Assembly: GCF_005887095.1 (NCBI RefSeq)
Contig: NZ_PNCI01000026.1
Span: 1 to 64,000 of the forward strand
Length of the DNA stretch: 64,000 nucleotides
Direction: 5' to 3'
DNA from: Pseudoalteromonas rubra
GTDB lineage: Bacteria > Pseudomonadota > Gammaproteobacteria > Enterobacterales > Alteromonadaceae
Shown: positions 55,019 through 64,000 of the stretch, piece by piece
Position numbering within the stretch: position 1 is the first letter of the stretch
How the letters are laid out: every line of letters begins with the position of its first letter
The notes under the pieces: generated by a model
What the model saw: only the letters and a program-made list of their open reading frames with translations
What the model was told of the DNA's origin: nothing
The model's database searches: none
Position numbers and translations under genes: made by a program

Positions 55019-58000
55019 ATGACAGCCTCAACTCTGAGCCGCGCAGAAAAACTCGCGCGGCTGAAACAACTGCAACAGCAAAAGGCGGGTCTGGCCCTGC
55101 TGGGACTGAGCGATAAGCAGCAACGCTTCTGGTTCAGCCATCAGCTGGATGCCACCAGCGGCATGAATAATATTTTTCGTGCCTACCGCTTTGCTGGCAG
55201 ACCAGATACTGCGGCATTGCAACAAGCAATTGCCGCTGTCATGCAACAACACCCGGCCCTGACCAGTAAATTTGTGATGGTTAAAGACGAGCCCAGACAG
55301 TTCAGTCAGCCTCTGGAAAAGGTCCCGTTTGAGCAGGTGCCGGTGAACTCAGCAAGCGAAATGAAACACGCGATTGAAGCCGAGGCAAAAGTGCCGTTTG
55401 AGCTCAGTCGTCAGTACCCGTGTCGGTTCCGGTTATTCCATAACACTGAGGCCGCAGACGAATACGTGCTGACCTTGTGTTTCCACCATATTGCGCTGGA
55501 CGGTTATTCGGTGGTGATGGTAGAACGCGCCATTATGGCTCTATACTCGGGTGCTATAAGTGTACCGACAGAGCCCGCCTACACGCTGACTCAGTTACTC
55601 GCCACCCAAAGCGGTGACCGCAGTGCAATGGAACAATACTGGCTGAGCCGCCTTGCAGACACTGAGCATACTTTGTCTCTGGCGCTCAACCCGGCATCAC
55701 CGGAGCAGGATTTACAGCAAGGCAGTTATGTCAACTTCAGCTTTGATAACGCGCTCAGCAAGCAAATTACTGTTTGCTGCCAGCAACTTGCTATCACGCC
55801 ATGTGTGTTCTTTCTTGCTGCGTATCAGTTGTTACTACATAAGCTGACCGGTCAGCATAATTTTATTGTGGGCATGCCTGAGCTGGCACGTGCCAATCAG
55901 CAGCAACGGGCTATGGTGGGCAACTTTGCCAACACCTTACTGATCCCCGCAGGCGTGAGCTCAAACACACCGATTAGCGCTTTTATTTCCAGGTTGCAGC
56001 AGCATTTCTATCAGGATCTGCAATGTAATCAGGTCACAGTTGAGCGACTGGTCGATTTGCTCGGGGCAGATCGTGACAGTGGCACGAATCCGCTGTTCCA
56101 GGTGATGTTTTCATTTAATAACCTGGGCAGTAGCACGCCATCAAACTCTGAGGAGGCGCCAATTTGGCAGCCCTACCCGGTGCAAAGACACTACAGCAAA
56201 CTGGATGTTACGCTGGAAATTCAGCAAAGCAGTGACACATTTAGCGGCTACTTTGAATTCCGCACGGCGCTGTTTACGAAAGAGCAGGTACGTCAGTGGC
56301 AGCACCAGCTCGCCACTATCATCAATGTGATGCTGACCCGCTCTGAGTGCACTATTGGTGAGCTTAGCAGCTTCGATTACGCACAACAGTCGGCGCTGCT
56401 GAATCAACCTCAGCCATCACATCTGGTGCCCTGCTTCAGTGAGCGACTCATTGCATTGTCTGAGCATCAGGGAGAGTCCATTGCACTGGTTGCGCCCGGC
56501 GCACAGCCGGATCAGGATACCAGCCTTACTTATACCCAGTTACTCCAGGTGGTACGCAGTGTCAGCAGTGAGCTGCACTCTGTTGCACAGACCGGACAGA
56601 CCGTCGCCATTAGCTGTGAGCAAAGCTACCATTGCGTGATAGCCATGCTGGCGGCCCAGTTTGCCCGTTGTGCCTTCGTTGTCATAGACCCTGCTTTACC
56701 TCAGTCCAGGCGCGAGTTTATTGCCCGGGATGCCCAGGCAAGCGTGATGTTAACTGATGATACGAACCAACTTGCACTGACCGTGCTTAATGCACAGGCG
56801 AGCACAGATCCTGAACTGGGTTATCTGGTATATACCTCAGGCTCTACGGGTACGCCCAAAGGGGTACGCGTAACCAGACAAGCGCTCAATAACCACTGTC
56901 AGGCGGTTGCCGGGCTCTATCACCTGGGGGCACATACCAAAGCGCTGCAATTTTCGATATTGTCATTTGACCTGGCACTGGAAGAGTTTTTCCCGATCCT
57001 TTATCACGGTGGTCAGGTCGTGCTGCGTCCGGCAAAAGACACCCCCTCTTTTGCCGATTTGGGTGACCTGATTGCGCGCTACGCACTCAATCATCTGAGT
57101 CTGCCTACGGGCTATTTGCATGCCTGGATGGAGCAACTGCGTCATGCAGAACAGCCGCTGCCAAGTGAGATCAAACTGGTCGTAACCGGCACTGAACAAC
57201 TGCAAAATCGCACCGTTGCCAACTGGTTCGCGCTGGCCAACCCCAAAACCCAGCGCTTTATCAATGCCTACGGACCGAGTGAAGCCACTATCAGCTGCAG
57301 TGCCCACGAAGTCAATCAGCTTGATATTCACCGCTCGCCAGTACCAATTGGCTCTGCGCTGCCACACAGCCAGGTCTATGTGCTGGATCAGCAAGGTCAT
57401 GCAGTTGCACCTTATGTGCTTGGCCAGCTCTATATTGGTGGTGACAACCTGGCGCAAGGTTATCAAAACCTGCCAGAGGTAAGCGCCGAAAAATTTGCTG
57501 TCCACCCTCAGCTACAGCAACGTTTGTATGCAACGGGCGACCAGGCATATTACGATCAACAGGGGCTGCTCTATTTCAAAGGCCGCATTGACGAGCAAGT
57601 GAAATTCCGGGGCTACCGGATTGAGCTGGAAGAAATCAGCCGTCAGCTAAACAACATCACTGGTGTGACCGCCAGTATTTGCGTAATGCAACAAACACCT
57701 CAGCCAACCCTGGTTGCGTATGTGGTCAGTCAGGCACAGTTACAGCAAGACAAGCTCAACTATGTGCTGGCTCAGACTTTACCCGCTTATATGCTCCCTG
57801 AGCACATTATTCAACTTGATGCGCTGCCGCTGACCGCGCGGGGGAAAATTGATAAAAAAGCCCTGCCTAAAGCCGATGTGGTTAACGCACTGACTCAGCG
57901 TACTGCGCCCAATTCGCAGCTTGAGGCGACATTGCAGGCCATCTGGCAGACGGTACTGAATAAAACCGGGCTCTGTTGTGAAACCAGTTTTTTCCTGCAA

Positions 58001-61000
58001 GGGGGTCACTCACTGGCAGCACTCAAGGTGCTCAGTCAGATCACGCAGCAGTTAGATAAAGAACTCACGCTGAAGCAGTTTTTCGCAGCGCCAAGTATTG
58101 CACAGCAAGCGCAATTACTAGAGCAGCAGCAAACCGAGCAGCGTATGAGTGCATTGCAACCGGTGTCTCGCACAGAAGCAGGCACCCTGACTCACAGCCA
58201 GCAGCAGATGTATGTGCTGGATGCGTATGCCGGTGAAGCCGGACTGTACAATATGTCGCTGTTAGTACAGCTTGATGGCCCGCTGGATAAAACCGTGCTC
58301 ATCAGCACACTGCAAGCCCTGACAGCCAGGCACGAAGCAATGCGCACCTGTTTTGTTGAGCATCAGGGTGAAGCCCGCCAGCAAGTGCTCAACACCGTTG
58401 AGCTGCCTTTACAAACGCTGCAACTGGATGAGACAGAGGCAAAAGCGCACTTTCATACTCTGCTCAAGCAGAAGTTCGATTTGGCCAAACCAGCCTACTG
58501 CTGGGTCTTGTATCAGCTAGAGGATGGCCGTCACTGGCTGGGGTTAGTGATCCACCATATTCTCTGCGATGGCGCCTCAATGGATGTGCTGATCAAAGAA
58601 CTGACCGCCTGTTATTATCAGCAGCTTCAGGGTAATCACTGGCAGCCAGATCAATTGACGGTGCAGTTACTGGATTACGCCCACTGGCAGCATACTGAGC
58701 AGGGCCAGACATTTTTAGCACACAGCCAGCAATACTGGCTCGATGCGTTAAACGGTATGCCGCATACTCTGGACTTGCCGCTCGATGCACCTCGCCCGGC
58801 CCGTCCCAGCTTCCGAGGAAGTCGTCTAGAGTTGACGCTGCCAGCGGCGCAAAGTCAGCAGCTGGAACAGCAGGCCAGCCGCGCTGGTGTCTCTCTATAT
58901 ACCCTGTCCCTGTGTGCTTTTGCACTCTTATTGCAAGAGCAATCAAGGCAGCAGGATTTCGCCATTGGCATTCCGGTTTCCGGACGCCCGGGCCATCAAC
59001 TGGATCAGGTTGTGGGATTATTTGTTAATTCCCTGCCAATTCGCATGACACTGACGCCTGAGCAAACTCTGACTGAGCTGCTAACACAAACGCAGGAACG
59101 CATCTTGTCTGGGTTTGACAACCAGAGCCTGCCGTTACAATCGTTAGTCCAGTTACTGGACGTCGACCGGGCTTTAAATTACAACCCGCTATTTCAGGTG
59201 TTCTTTAACTTTTTAAGCAGCACCGGGGAGCAGTCACATCCCATCACGGATACGCTGACACTGTCTTTGCCGGATACGCCCAATGACACCGCCAGATTTG
59301 ACCTGACCTTAACTCTGGTCGCCTCTCCTGCGGGGATAAAAGGGCACCTGGAATACAGCGAAGAGTTATTCTCTGCCGATACCATAGCTTTGCTGCGTGC
59401 ACGCTATATTGCGATTATGACACAGCTGGCGAGCAGCCTTGACGGCTCGGTAGAGGCATTAGAAAGCACAGCTCAGTCAGACACTTTGGCAAATCTGCCG
59501 CAAGGAACAGCCATTGCCCCCGCGCAGATCCCTGACTTACTGGCACAGCTGGCGCACCACACCGCGCAGCACCCGCAGCAGACGGCGCTTATCTGTGGCG
59601 AAGCACAATGGAGTTATGAAGCATTACAGCAGGCGGTTGAAACGCGTGCCATGCAACTCCACCAGCTTGGCATACAACCGGGTGACCTTATCGCAGTCTC
59701 ACTGCCACGCCAGGGAGACTTGCTGATCAGCCTGCTTGCCATTCTTCATTGTGGTGCAGCCTATCTGCCACTGGACCCAGACTACCCCAGCGAGCGTCTG
59801 AGCTTTATTGCAACAGATGCGGGAGTCAGATTTATACTCAGCGATAGTACAGAGTCCGGCTTTAGCCTTGGCGCAGACTGCCAGCTTGTTGACATCAATC
59901 AGCTCGATGCGGCCAACTGTGCATTAACAACACCTGAGTATCGCCCTGAAAATCAGGCCTATTGTATCTACACTTCGGGTTCAACGGGTCTGCCTAAGGG
60001 GGTTGATATCAGCCGTGCCAACATGAATAACTTCTTGTACGCAATGGCTGAAAAACCAGGGTGCACCGCCACAGACAAGCTGCTGGCCATTACCCCCTAC
60101 TCCTTTGATATTTCTGTGCTGGAACTTTTCTTGCCACTGTACTGTGGTGCCACTTTGGTACTGGCGAACGATGTACAAAGCAAAGATGGCGCACAGCTTT
60201 GTACCCTGATTACACAGCAGGATATTACCCTGATGCAGGGCACGCCCGCCACCTGGCGTCTGCTGTATAGCGCAAACTGGCAAGGCAAATCTAACCTCAC
60301 TTGTCTGGTTGGTGGTGAAGCTCTGCCCGATGCGCTGGCACAACAATTGGCACAGGATAATCAGGCACTGTGGAACATGTATGGCCCGACAGAAACCACC
60401 GTCTGGTCCAGCATCAAACAGATCCTGCCCGGTGAGCGCGTAACCATAGGTTGCCCGATCCACAATACCCAGTTGTATGTGCTGAATGAGCATAATCAGC
60501 TGGCACGCTTTGGTGCAAAGGGACAACTGGCCATCGCGGGCCAGGGCGTTGCCATGGGTTACCGTGACCGCCCAGAGCTGAATGCCGAAAAGTTCGTTAC
60601 CCTGGATATTGACGGTCAATCTGTCGATGCCTATCTGACCGGAGATTTAGTCCGTCAGCTTGGCAATGGTGAACTGGCTTACCTGCAGCGCCTGGATGAT
60701 CAGGTGAAGCTGCGTGGCTACCGTATCGAACTTCAGGAAATTGAAGCGGTACTTGAACGGCAAAGTGGTGTCAGTCAGTGTGCTGTGGTCATCAACCAGA
60801 CCCAGACCGAGCCTGTGCTGGCGGCGTTTTATGTCGCCCAGAGCGCACCGGAAGAAACGCAGCTGGTCACCGGTTTATCAGCACAGCTCCCTCACTTTAT
60901 GGTGCCGACTCATCTGATAGCACTGGACACTCTGCCACTGACGCCCAGCGGTAAAGTCGATAAAAAGGCACTGGGTCGCTATCAGCTCACCCAGTTAATG

Positions 61001-61300
61001 CCCTACCAGGCGCCACAAAGTGAGACAGAGCGAACCATTTGTGACTTATGGCAGAACATTCTCGGCCAGGACAAAGTCGGGCTCAGTGACAACTTCTTTA
61101 AACTCGGGGGCAACTCTATTTTGGCCATGCAGCTGGTCGCAGGACTCAACGAGGCATTTGGCCTGAGCAGCCTGACGATTGCCGATGTGCTGGCCTATCA
61201 GAGCGTAAGCCAGCTAAGCAGTCACATTGAGCAAGTACAGTTAAGTCAGGTGGATGACGCCGATTTAGCTGCATTACTGATGGAACTAGAACAAGAATAA
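55019..61300 (+). CDS. Two-module NRPS: C-A-T-C-A-T, second module predicted glycine
   Basis: Seen: 2093 residues from the ATG at 55019, one base after the previous stop; GAGGA lies about nine bases upstream. A frame open from 54929 overlaps the previous gene and is not used. Residues 1-35 form a basic amphipathic helix (LSRAEKLARLKQLQQQK), a likely docking helix. First C core HHIALDG at 156-162; the A pocket reads D-L-E-L-V-T-A-I-S with TGTEQ in place of the usual GGExL; carrier serine 998 (QGGHS). Second C core HHILCDG at 1179-1185; A pocket D-I-L-Q-L-G-M-V-W, the glycine code; carrier serine 2033 in LGGNSI. The acidic tail ends LAALLMELEQE. The one-base junction implies translational coupling with the gene before it. 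Confidence 0.95.
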   Translation: MTASTLSRAEKLARLKQLQQQKAGLALLGLSDKQQRFWFSHQLDATSGMNNIFRAYRFAGRPDTAALQQAIAAVMQQHPALTSKFVMVKDEPRQFSQPLEKVPFEQVPVNSASEMKHAIEAEAKVPFELSRQYPCRFRLFHNTEAADEYVLTLCFHHIALDGYSVVMVERAIMALYSGAISVPTEPAYTLTQLLATQSGDRSAMEQYWLSRLADTEHTLSLALNPASPEQDLQQGSYVNFSFDNALSKQITVCCQQLAITPCVFFLAAYQLLLHKLTGQHNFIVGMPELARANQQQRAMVGNFANTLLIPAGVSSNTPISAFISRLQQHFYQDLQCNQVTVERLVDLLGADRDSGTNPLFQVMFSFNNLGSSTPSNSEEAPIWQPYPVQRHYSKLDVTLEIQQSSDTFSGYFEFRTALFTKEQVRQWQHQLATIINVMLTRSECTIGELSSFDYAQQSALLNQPQPSHLVPCFSERLIALSEHQGESIALVAPGAQPDQDTSLTYTQLLQVVRSVSSELHSVAQTGQTVAISCEQSYHCVIAMLAAQFARCAFVVIDPALPQSRREFIARDAQASVMLTDDTNQLALTVLNAQASTDPELGYLVYTSGSTGTPKGVRVTRQALNNHCQAVAGLYHLGAHTKALQFSILSFDLALEEFFPILYHGGQVVLRPAKDTPSFADLGDLIARYALNHLSLPTGYLHAWMEQLRHAEQPLPSEIKLVVTGTEQLQNRTVANWFALANPKTQRFINAYGPSEATISCSAHEVNQLDIHRSPVPIGSALPHSQVYVLDQQGHAVAPYVLGQLYIGGDNLAQGYQNLPEVSAEKFAVHPQLQQRLYATGDQAYYDQQGLLYFKGRIDEQVKFRGYRIELEEISRQLNNITGVTASICVMQQTPQPTLVAYVVSQAQLQQDKLNYVLAQTLPAYMLPEHIIQLDALPLTARGKIDKKALPKADVVNALTQRTAPNSQLEATLQAIWQTVLNKTGLCCETSFFLQGGHSLAALKVLSQITQQLDKELTLKQFFAAPSIAQQAQLLEQQQTEQRMSALQPVSRTEAGTLTHSQQQMYVLDAYAGEAGLYNMSLLVQLDGPLDKTVLISTLQALTARHEAMRTCFVEHQGEARQQVLNTVELPLQTLQLDETEAKAHFHTLLKQKFDLAKPAYCWVLYQLEDGRHWLGLVIHHILCDGASMDVLIKELTACYYQQLQGNHWQPDQLTVQLLDYAHWQHTEQGQTFLAHSQQYWLDALNGMPHTLDLPLDAPRPARPSFRGSRLELTLPAAQSQQLEQQASRAGVSLYTLSLCAFALLLQEQSRQQDFAIGIPVSGRPGHQLDQVVGLFVNSLPIRMTLTPEQTLTELLTQTQERILSGFDNQSLPLQSLVQLLDVDRALNYNPLFQVFFNFLSSTGEQSHPITDTLTLSLPDTPNDTARFDLTLTLVASPAGIKGHLEYSEELFSADTIALLRARYIAIMTQLASSLDGSVEALESTAQSDTLANLPQGTAIAPAQIPDLLAQLAHHTAQHPQQTALICGEAQWSYEALQQAVETRAMQLHQLGIQPGDLIAVSLPRQGDLLISLLAILHCGAAYLPLDPDYPSERLSFIATDAGVRFILSDSTESGFSLGADCQLVDINQLDAANCALTTPEYRPENQAYCIYTSGSTGLPKGVDISRANMNNFLYAMAEKPGCTATDKLLAITPYSFDISVLELFLPLYCGATLVLANDVQSKDGAQLCTLITQQDITLMQGTPATWRLLYSANWQGKSNLTCLVGGEALPDALAQQLAQDNQALWNMYGPTETTVWSSIKQILPGERVTIGCPIHNTQLYVLNEHNQLARFGAKGQLAIAGQGVAMGYRDRPELNAEKFVTLDIDGQSVDAYLTGDLVRQLGNGELAYLQRLDDQVKLRGYRIELQEIEAVLERQSGVSQCAVVINQTQTEPVLAAFYVAQSAPEETQLVTGLSAQLPHFMVPTHLIALDTLPLTPSGKVDKKALGRYQLTQLMPYQAPQSETERTICDLWQNILGQDKVGLSDNFFKLGGNSILAMQLVAGLNEAFGLSSLTIADVLAYQSVSQLSSHIEQVQLSQVDDADLAALLMELEQE

Positions 61301-61312
61301 CAATGAGGCATT

Positions 61313-64000
61313 ATGGATATTCAACAGAAACTCAGTGCACTTAGCCCCGAAAAACGGGCTAAGTTACTGCAACAACTTGCGGAAAAAAACAAAGCAGCCA
61401 AAGCGGTGGCCAACGACATTCCCGTCGTGGCTAAAGCAGCGCAGCAACGTTTTCCACTCTCGCATGAACAACAAAGGATCTGGTTCTTGTCTCGCTACGA
61501 ACCAGAGAGCCCGGAATACAGCATTCCTCAGCTATACCAGAGCACACAACCGCTGGATCTGGACAGTTTTACTCAGGCCGTTGAGCAAACCCTGGCAGAT
61601 CACGACATTTTGCGCTGCCGGTTTGACGAAGACCAGGGCGAAGCACATCAGGTCATCCTTAGCATGGATGAGCTCAAAGCGCAGGACAAATATCGGGTTC
61701 TGCCCATTGTCGATTTCTCAGAGCGTACTCTGGAGCAAGGTAAACAGGATGCACTCAGAGAAATTGAAGAAGATTGCGAACGCGCATTCGATCTTACTCG
61801 CGAAGGCATCTTCCGCACTCGCCTGTTCAAGCTCGCCGGCGATCACTACATCTGGTATGTCAATGTGCACCACATCGGATTTGACGCCTGGTCGCACAAT
61901 CTGTTTATTCGCTATGTCAACCAAACCTATGCCGCACTGTCGGGCAAAGGCGAGCAGCCTGCTAAACCGCAGGCCAGCTATATTGACTATGCCTGCTGGC
62001 AACGTATGCCTGAGCAAGAGGAAGCTCTGAAAAGCAAACTGCAGTACTGGCTGAAACAGCTCGAAGCCGTTCCGCCGATTGAACTGTATTGCGACCGCCC
62101 TCGCCCGGCCGAGCGCACTTTTAACGGCGATGCCTGCGGGCTGCCACTGGAAGAACACCTGGCTGCACGGGTACGTGCGTTTTGCGAGCAACGTGGTATC
62201 ACGACCTATAACCTGCTGCTGTGTGTACTGCGCATTTTATTGCACAAATACACGCGTCAGAGCGACTTTGCCATCGGTACCTTGATTGCCAACCGTGAAA
62301 AACCCACCCTAGCGCAGGCTCTGGGCTTTTTTACCAACACTCTGGCCTTTCGCACCCAGGTGGAGCCCGAGCTAAGCTTCACTCAGATGCTGGATCTGGA
62401 AAAGCAAACGCTGCTTGATGCTTATGCGAATCAGGACGTGTCATTTGAAAAACTGGTGGATGAGTTAAACCCGACCCGGGATTTAAGCCGCGCCGCTATT
62501 TTCCAGGTCATGCTGATCCTCGATAACACCACCTCATCAATGGGTAATACCGCATCCTCAGGGCAGCAACCCCTGTTTGCGCCCATGAGCTCGGAGAACA
62601 AAACGTCCAAACTGGATCTGACCTTCTACTTTAGTCAGTCAGATACCTTGAGTGGCTTTATCGAGTTCAACACTGATCTGTTTGATATGGCGTCGATTGA
62701 GCGACTTGCCGGTCACTTTGCATTATTGCTGGAGCGCGTGATAGCCGCGCCTGAACAAAAAATTGAGCAGTTTTCATTGCTCTCTCAGGAGCAGCAGCAG
62801 ACCATCACAGAGCAATGGCAGGATGGGCCACAACACACCTTTGACCATCAGCCGCTGCACCAGCTGGTCAGTGCGCAGGTTAACCGTACCCACAATGCCA
62901 GTGCCATCATCGATGGCGACCTCACCCTGAGCTATCAGGCGTTAGAAAACCGTGCTAATGCCCTGGCGAACCACCTTTATCAGCAAGGTGTGCGTGCGGG
63001 TGACTTTGTGGCCATGGCCACGCACCGTAATGCGTCTATGATAGTCGCCATGCTGGCGATTTTGAAAACCGGCGCCGCGTACATTCCACTTGATACCGAC
63101 TATCCGAAAGAGCGGGTCAGCTATATGCTGGACAATGCTCAGACTGAGTTTGTCATCACCAATGACTCGCTCAGTGAGAAATTCAGCCAGTATAATCAGC
63201 TGACTCTGATCACGCCCGATGGCTTGTTGAGCGCAGCTGCACCGCAGCCGGATGCGGATATCGCGCTGAGCTTTGATGTGGCCAATGATTTAGACCTGCT
63301 GGCATATGTGATTTTCACATCCGGCTCGACCGGTAACCCCAAAGGGGTGATGATCCCACATCACAGTGTCAGTAACTTCCTGTTTGCTATGCAGCAGGCA
63401 CCCGGCATGCGCACAGGCGAGAAACTGCTGGCCTGCACCACTATTTGTTTTGACATTGCGGTGCTTGAGATCTTTATGCCCCTGATCAGCGGCGCCACTG
63501 TGGTACTGGCGCAACGAGAGCAAGTGCTGGATCCAACCCAACTTATCGGATTGATTGACCGCCACGATATCGACGTGATGCAGGCCACCCCGTCGACCTG
63601 GCGTATGATGCTGGAACTGGGCTGGCAGGGTAAACGCGACATGCGGATCCTCTGTGGCGGTGAAGCTCTTCCGCCTGAGCTGGCAGAAGACCTGTTGCTT
63701 AAATCCTCGTCTTTCTGGAACCTTTATGGCCCTACCGAAGCCACCGTGTGGTGTTCACGCCACCGTATTGAAAGTGGTGACGGAGAAACCGGTGCAGTGA
63801 CCATAGGTAAACCGATAGAAAATGTCACTATGTTGCTGCTCGACAGCCAGATGCAGGCCGTACCGCCTGGCGTACCCGGCGAACTGTACGTCACTGGTGA
63901 TTGTCTTGCCCGTGGTTATCTCAATCGTGATGACCTGACTAACGAGGCATTTATCAGCCATGACTATAAAGGTCAGACCCTGCGACTGTATCGTACCAAA
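61313..64000 (+). CDS. NRPS, N-terminal part: C-A..., predicted glycine, cut by window end
   Basis: Seen: 896 residues in the window, open at the right edge. The ATG at 61313 has GAGG five to six bases upstream and follows the previous stop by 12 bases. Residues 1-30 are a basic helix (LSPEKRAKLLQQLAEKNK), the classic N-terminal docking form. The C domain (about 48-470) has core HHIGFDA at 186-192, the final Gly being Ala. The A domain starts about 520 with TSGSTG from 670; pocket D-I-L-Q-L-G-L-V-W is glycine. It would follow the glycine module of the preceding protein, predicting a Gly-Gly step. Further modules and any thioesterase lie outside the window. Confidence 0.93.
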   Translation, partial: MDIQQKLSALSPEKRAKLLQQLAEKNKAAKAVANDIPVVAKAAQQRFPLSHEQQRIWFLSRYEPESPEYSIPQLYQSTQPLDLDSFTQAVEQTLADHDILRCRFDEDQGEAHQVILSMDELKAQDKYRVLPIVDFSERTLEQGKQDALREIEEDCERAFDLTREGIFRTRLFKLAGDHYIWYVNVHHIGFDAWSHNLFIRYVNQTYAALSGKGEQPAKPQASYIDYACWQRMPEQEEALKSKLQYWLKQLEAVPPIELYCDRPRPAERTFNGDACGLPLEEHLAARVRAFCEQRGITTYNLLLCVLRILLHKYTRQSDFAIGTLIANREKPTLAQALGFFTNTLAFRTQVEPELSFTQMLDLEKQTLLDAYANQDVSFEKLVDELNPTRDLSRAAIFQVMLILDNTTSSMGNTASSGQQPLFAPMSSENKTSKLDLTFYFSQSDTLSGFIEFNTDLFDMASIERLAGHFALLLERVIAAPEQKIEQFSLLSQEQQQTITEQWQDGPQHTFDHQPLHQLVSAQVNRTHNASAIIDGDLTLSYQALENRANALANHLYQQGVRAGDFVAMATHRNASMIVAMLAILKTGAAYIPLDTDYPKERVSYMLDNAQTEFVITNDSLSEKFSQYNQLTLITPDGLLSAAAPQPDADIALSFDVANDLDLLAYVIFTSGSTGNPKGVMIPHHSVSNFLFAMQQAPGMRTGEKLLACTTICFDIAVLEIFMPLISGATVVLAQREQVLDPTQLIGLIDRHDIDVMQATPSTWRMMLELGWQGKRDMRILCGGEALPPELAEDLLLKSSSFWNLYGPTEATVWCSRHRIESGDGETGAVTIGKPIENVTMLLLDSQMQAVPPGVPGELYVTGDCLARGYLNRDDLTNEAFISHDYKGQTLRLYRTK

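Noticed and set aside
16869..64000. Alterochromide-type cluster, known from Pseudoalteromonas
   Set aside because: That peptide is a short lipopeptide; the module count and the Pro/Gly-rich predictions here do not fit.

Overview
The window looks like a chromosomal segment of a marine gammaproteobacterium, most likely Pseudoalteromonas. The basis is the conserved order pdxB-asd-fimV at the left edge, a FadE-type acyl-CoA dehydrogenase of full enterobacterial length, and the overall protein style. This is read by eye; no database search was run. The left quarter (1-16 kb) is ordinary chromosome. The right three quarters are one very large non-ribosomal peptide synthetase (NRPS) locus that runs off the right edge.

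Left region. On the minus strand are fimV (cut by the left edge), asd, pdxB and a small three-helix membrane protein. fadE follows on the plus strand and ends at a two-sided terminator. Back on the minus strand come an ABC ATPase with a membrane partner, a lipoprotein of the SMP-30/lactonase family, and an outer-membrane DUF5916-type barrel protein. Divergent from the barrel gene is a CadC/ToxR-like membrane regulator with a winged helix and a periplasmic propeller. A short stretch of debris follows (14.7-15.2 kb): the C-terminal end of a solute-binding protein and one doubtful small ORF.

NRPS region. On the minus strand a single uninterrupted gene of 27.6 kb (16869-44504) encodes a 9211-residue synthetase with nine modules, A-T followed by eight C-A-T. 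It is preceded by a truncated relic of a condensation domain and has no thioesterase or epimerase domain. Immediately downstream lie a type II thioesterase (1 bp gap) and an exported SGNH-type hydrolase. An AT-rich divergent promoter region (44505-45199) separates it from a plus-strand operon of at least four NRPS genes: TubC-C-A-T, C-A-T-C-A-T, C-A-T-C-A-T, and C-A... cut by the window end. Together at least 15 adenylation domains are present.

Pocket residues read by eye suggest: line 1 = unknown(acidic pocket)-unknown-unknown-unknown-Pro-(non-alpha-amino acid pocket, beta-alanine-like)-Pro-Asp-like-hydrophobic; line 2 = Gly-unknown-Val-unknown-Gly-Gly... Neither line terminates with a thioesterase inside the window. 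The first plus-strand protein starts with a TubC-type docking domain, and the synthetases end in short acidic tails. The 9-module protein may therefore hand its chain to the divergent operon, giving a peptide of 15 or more residues; this is an inference. The product does not match any Pseudoalteromonas peptide I can name with confidence.
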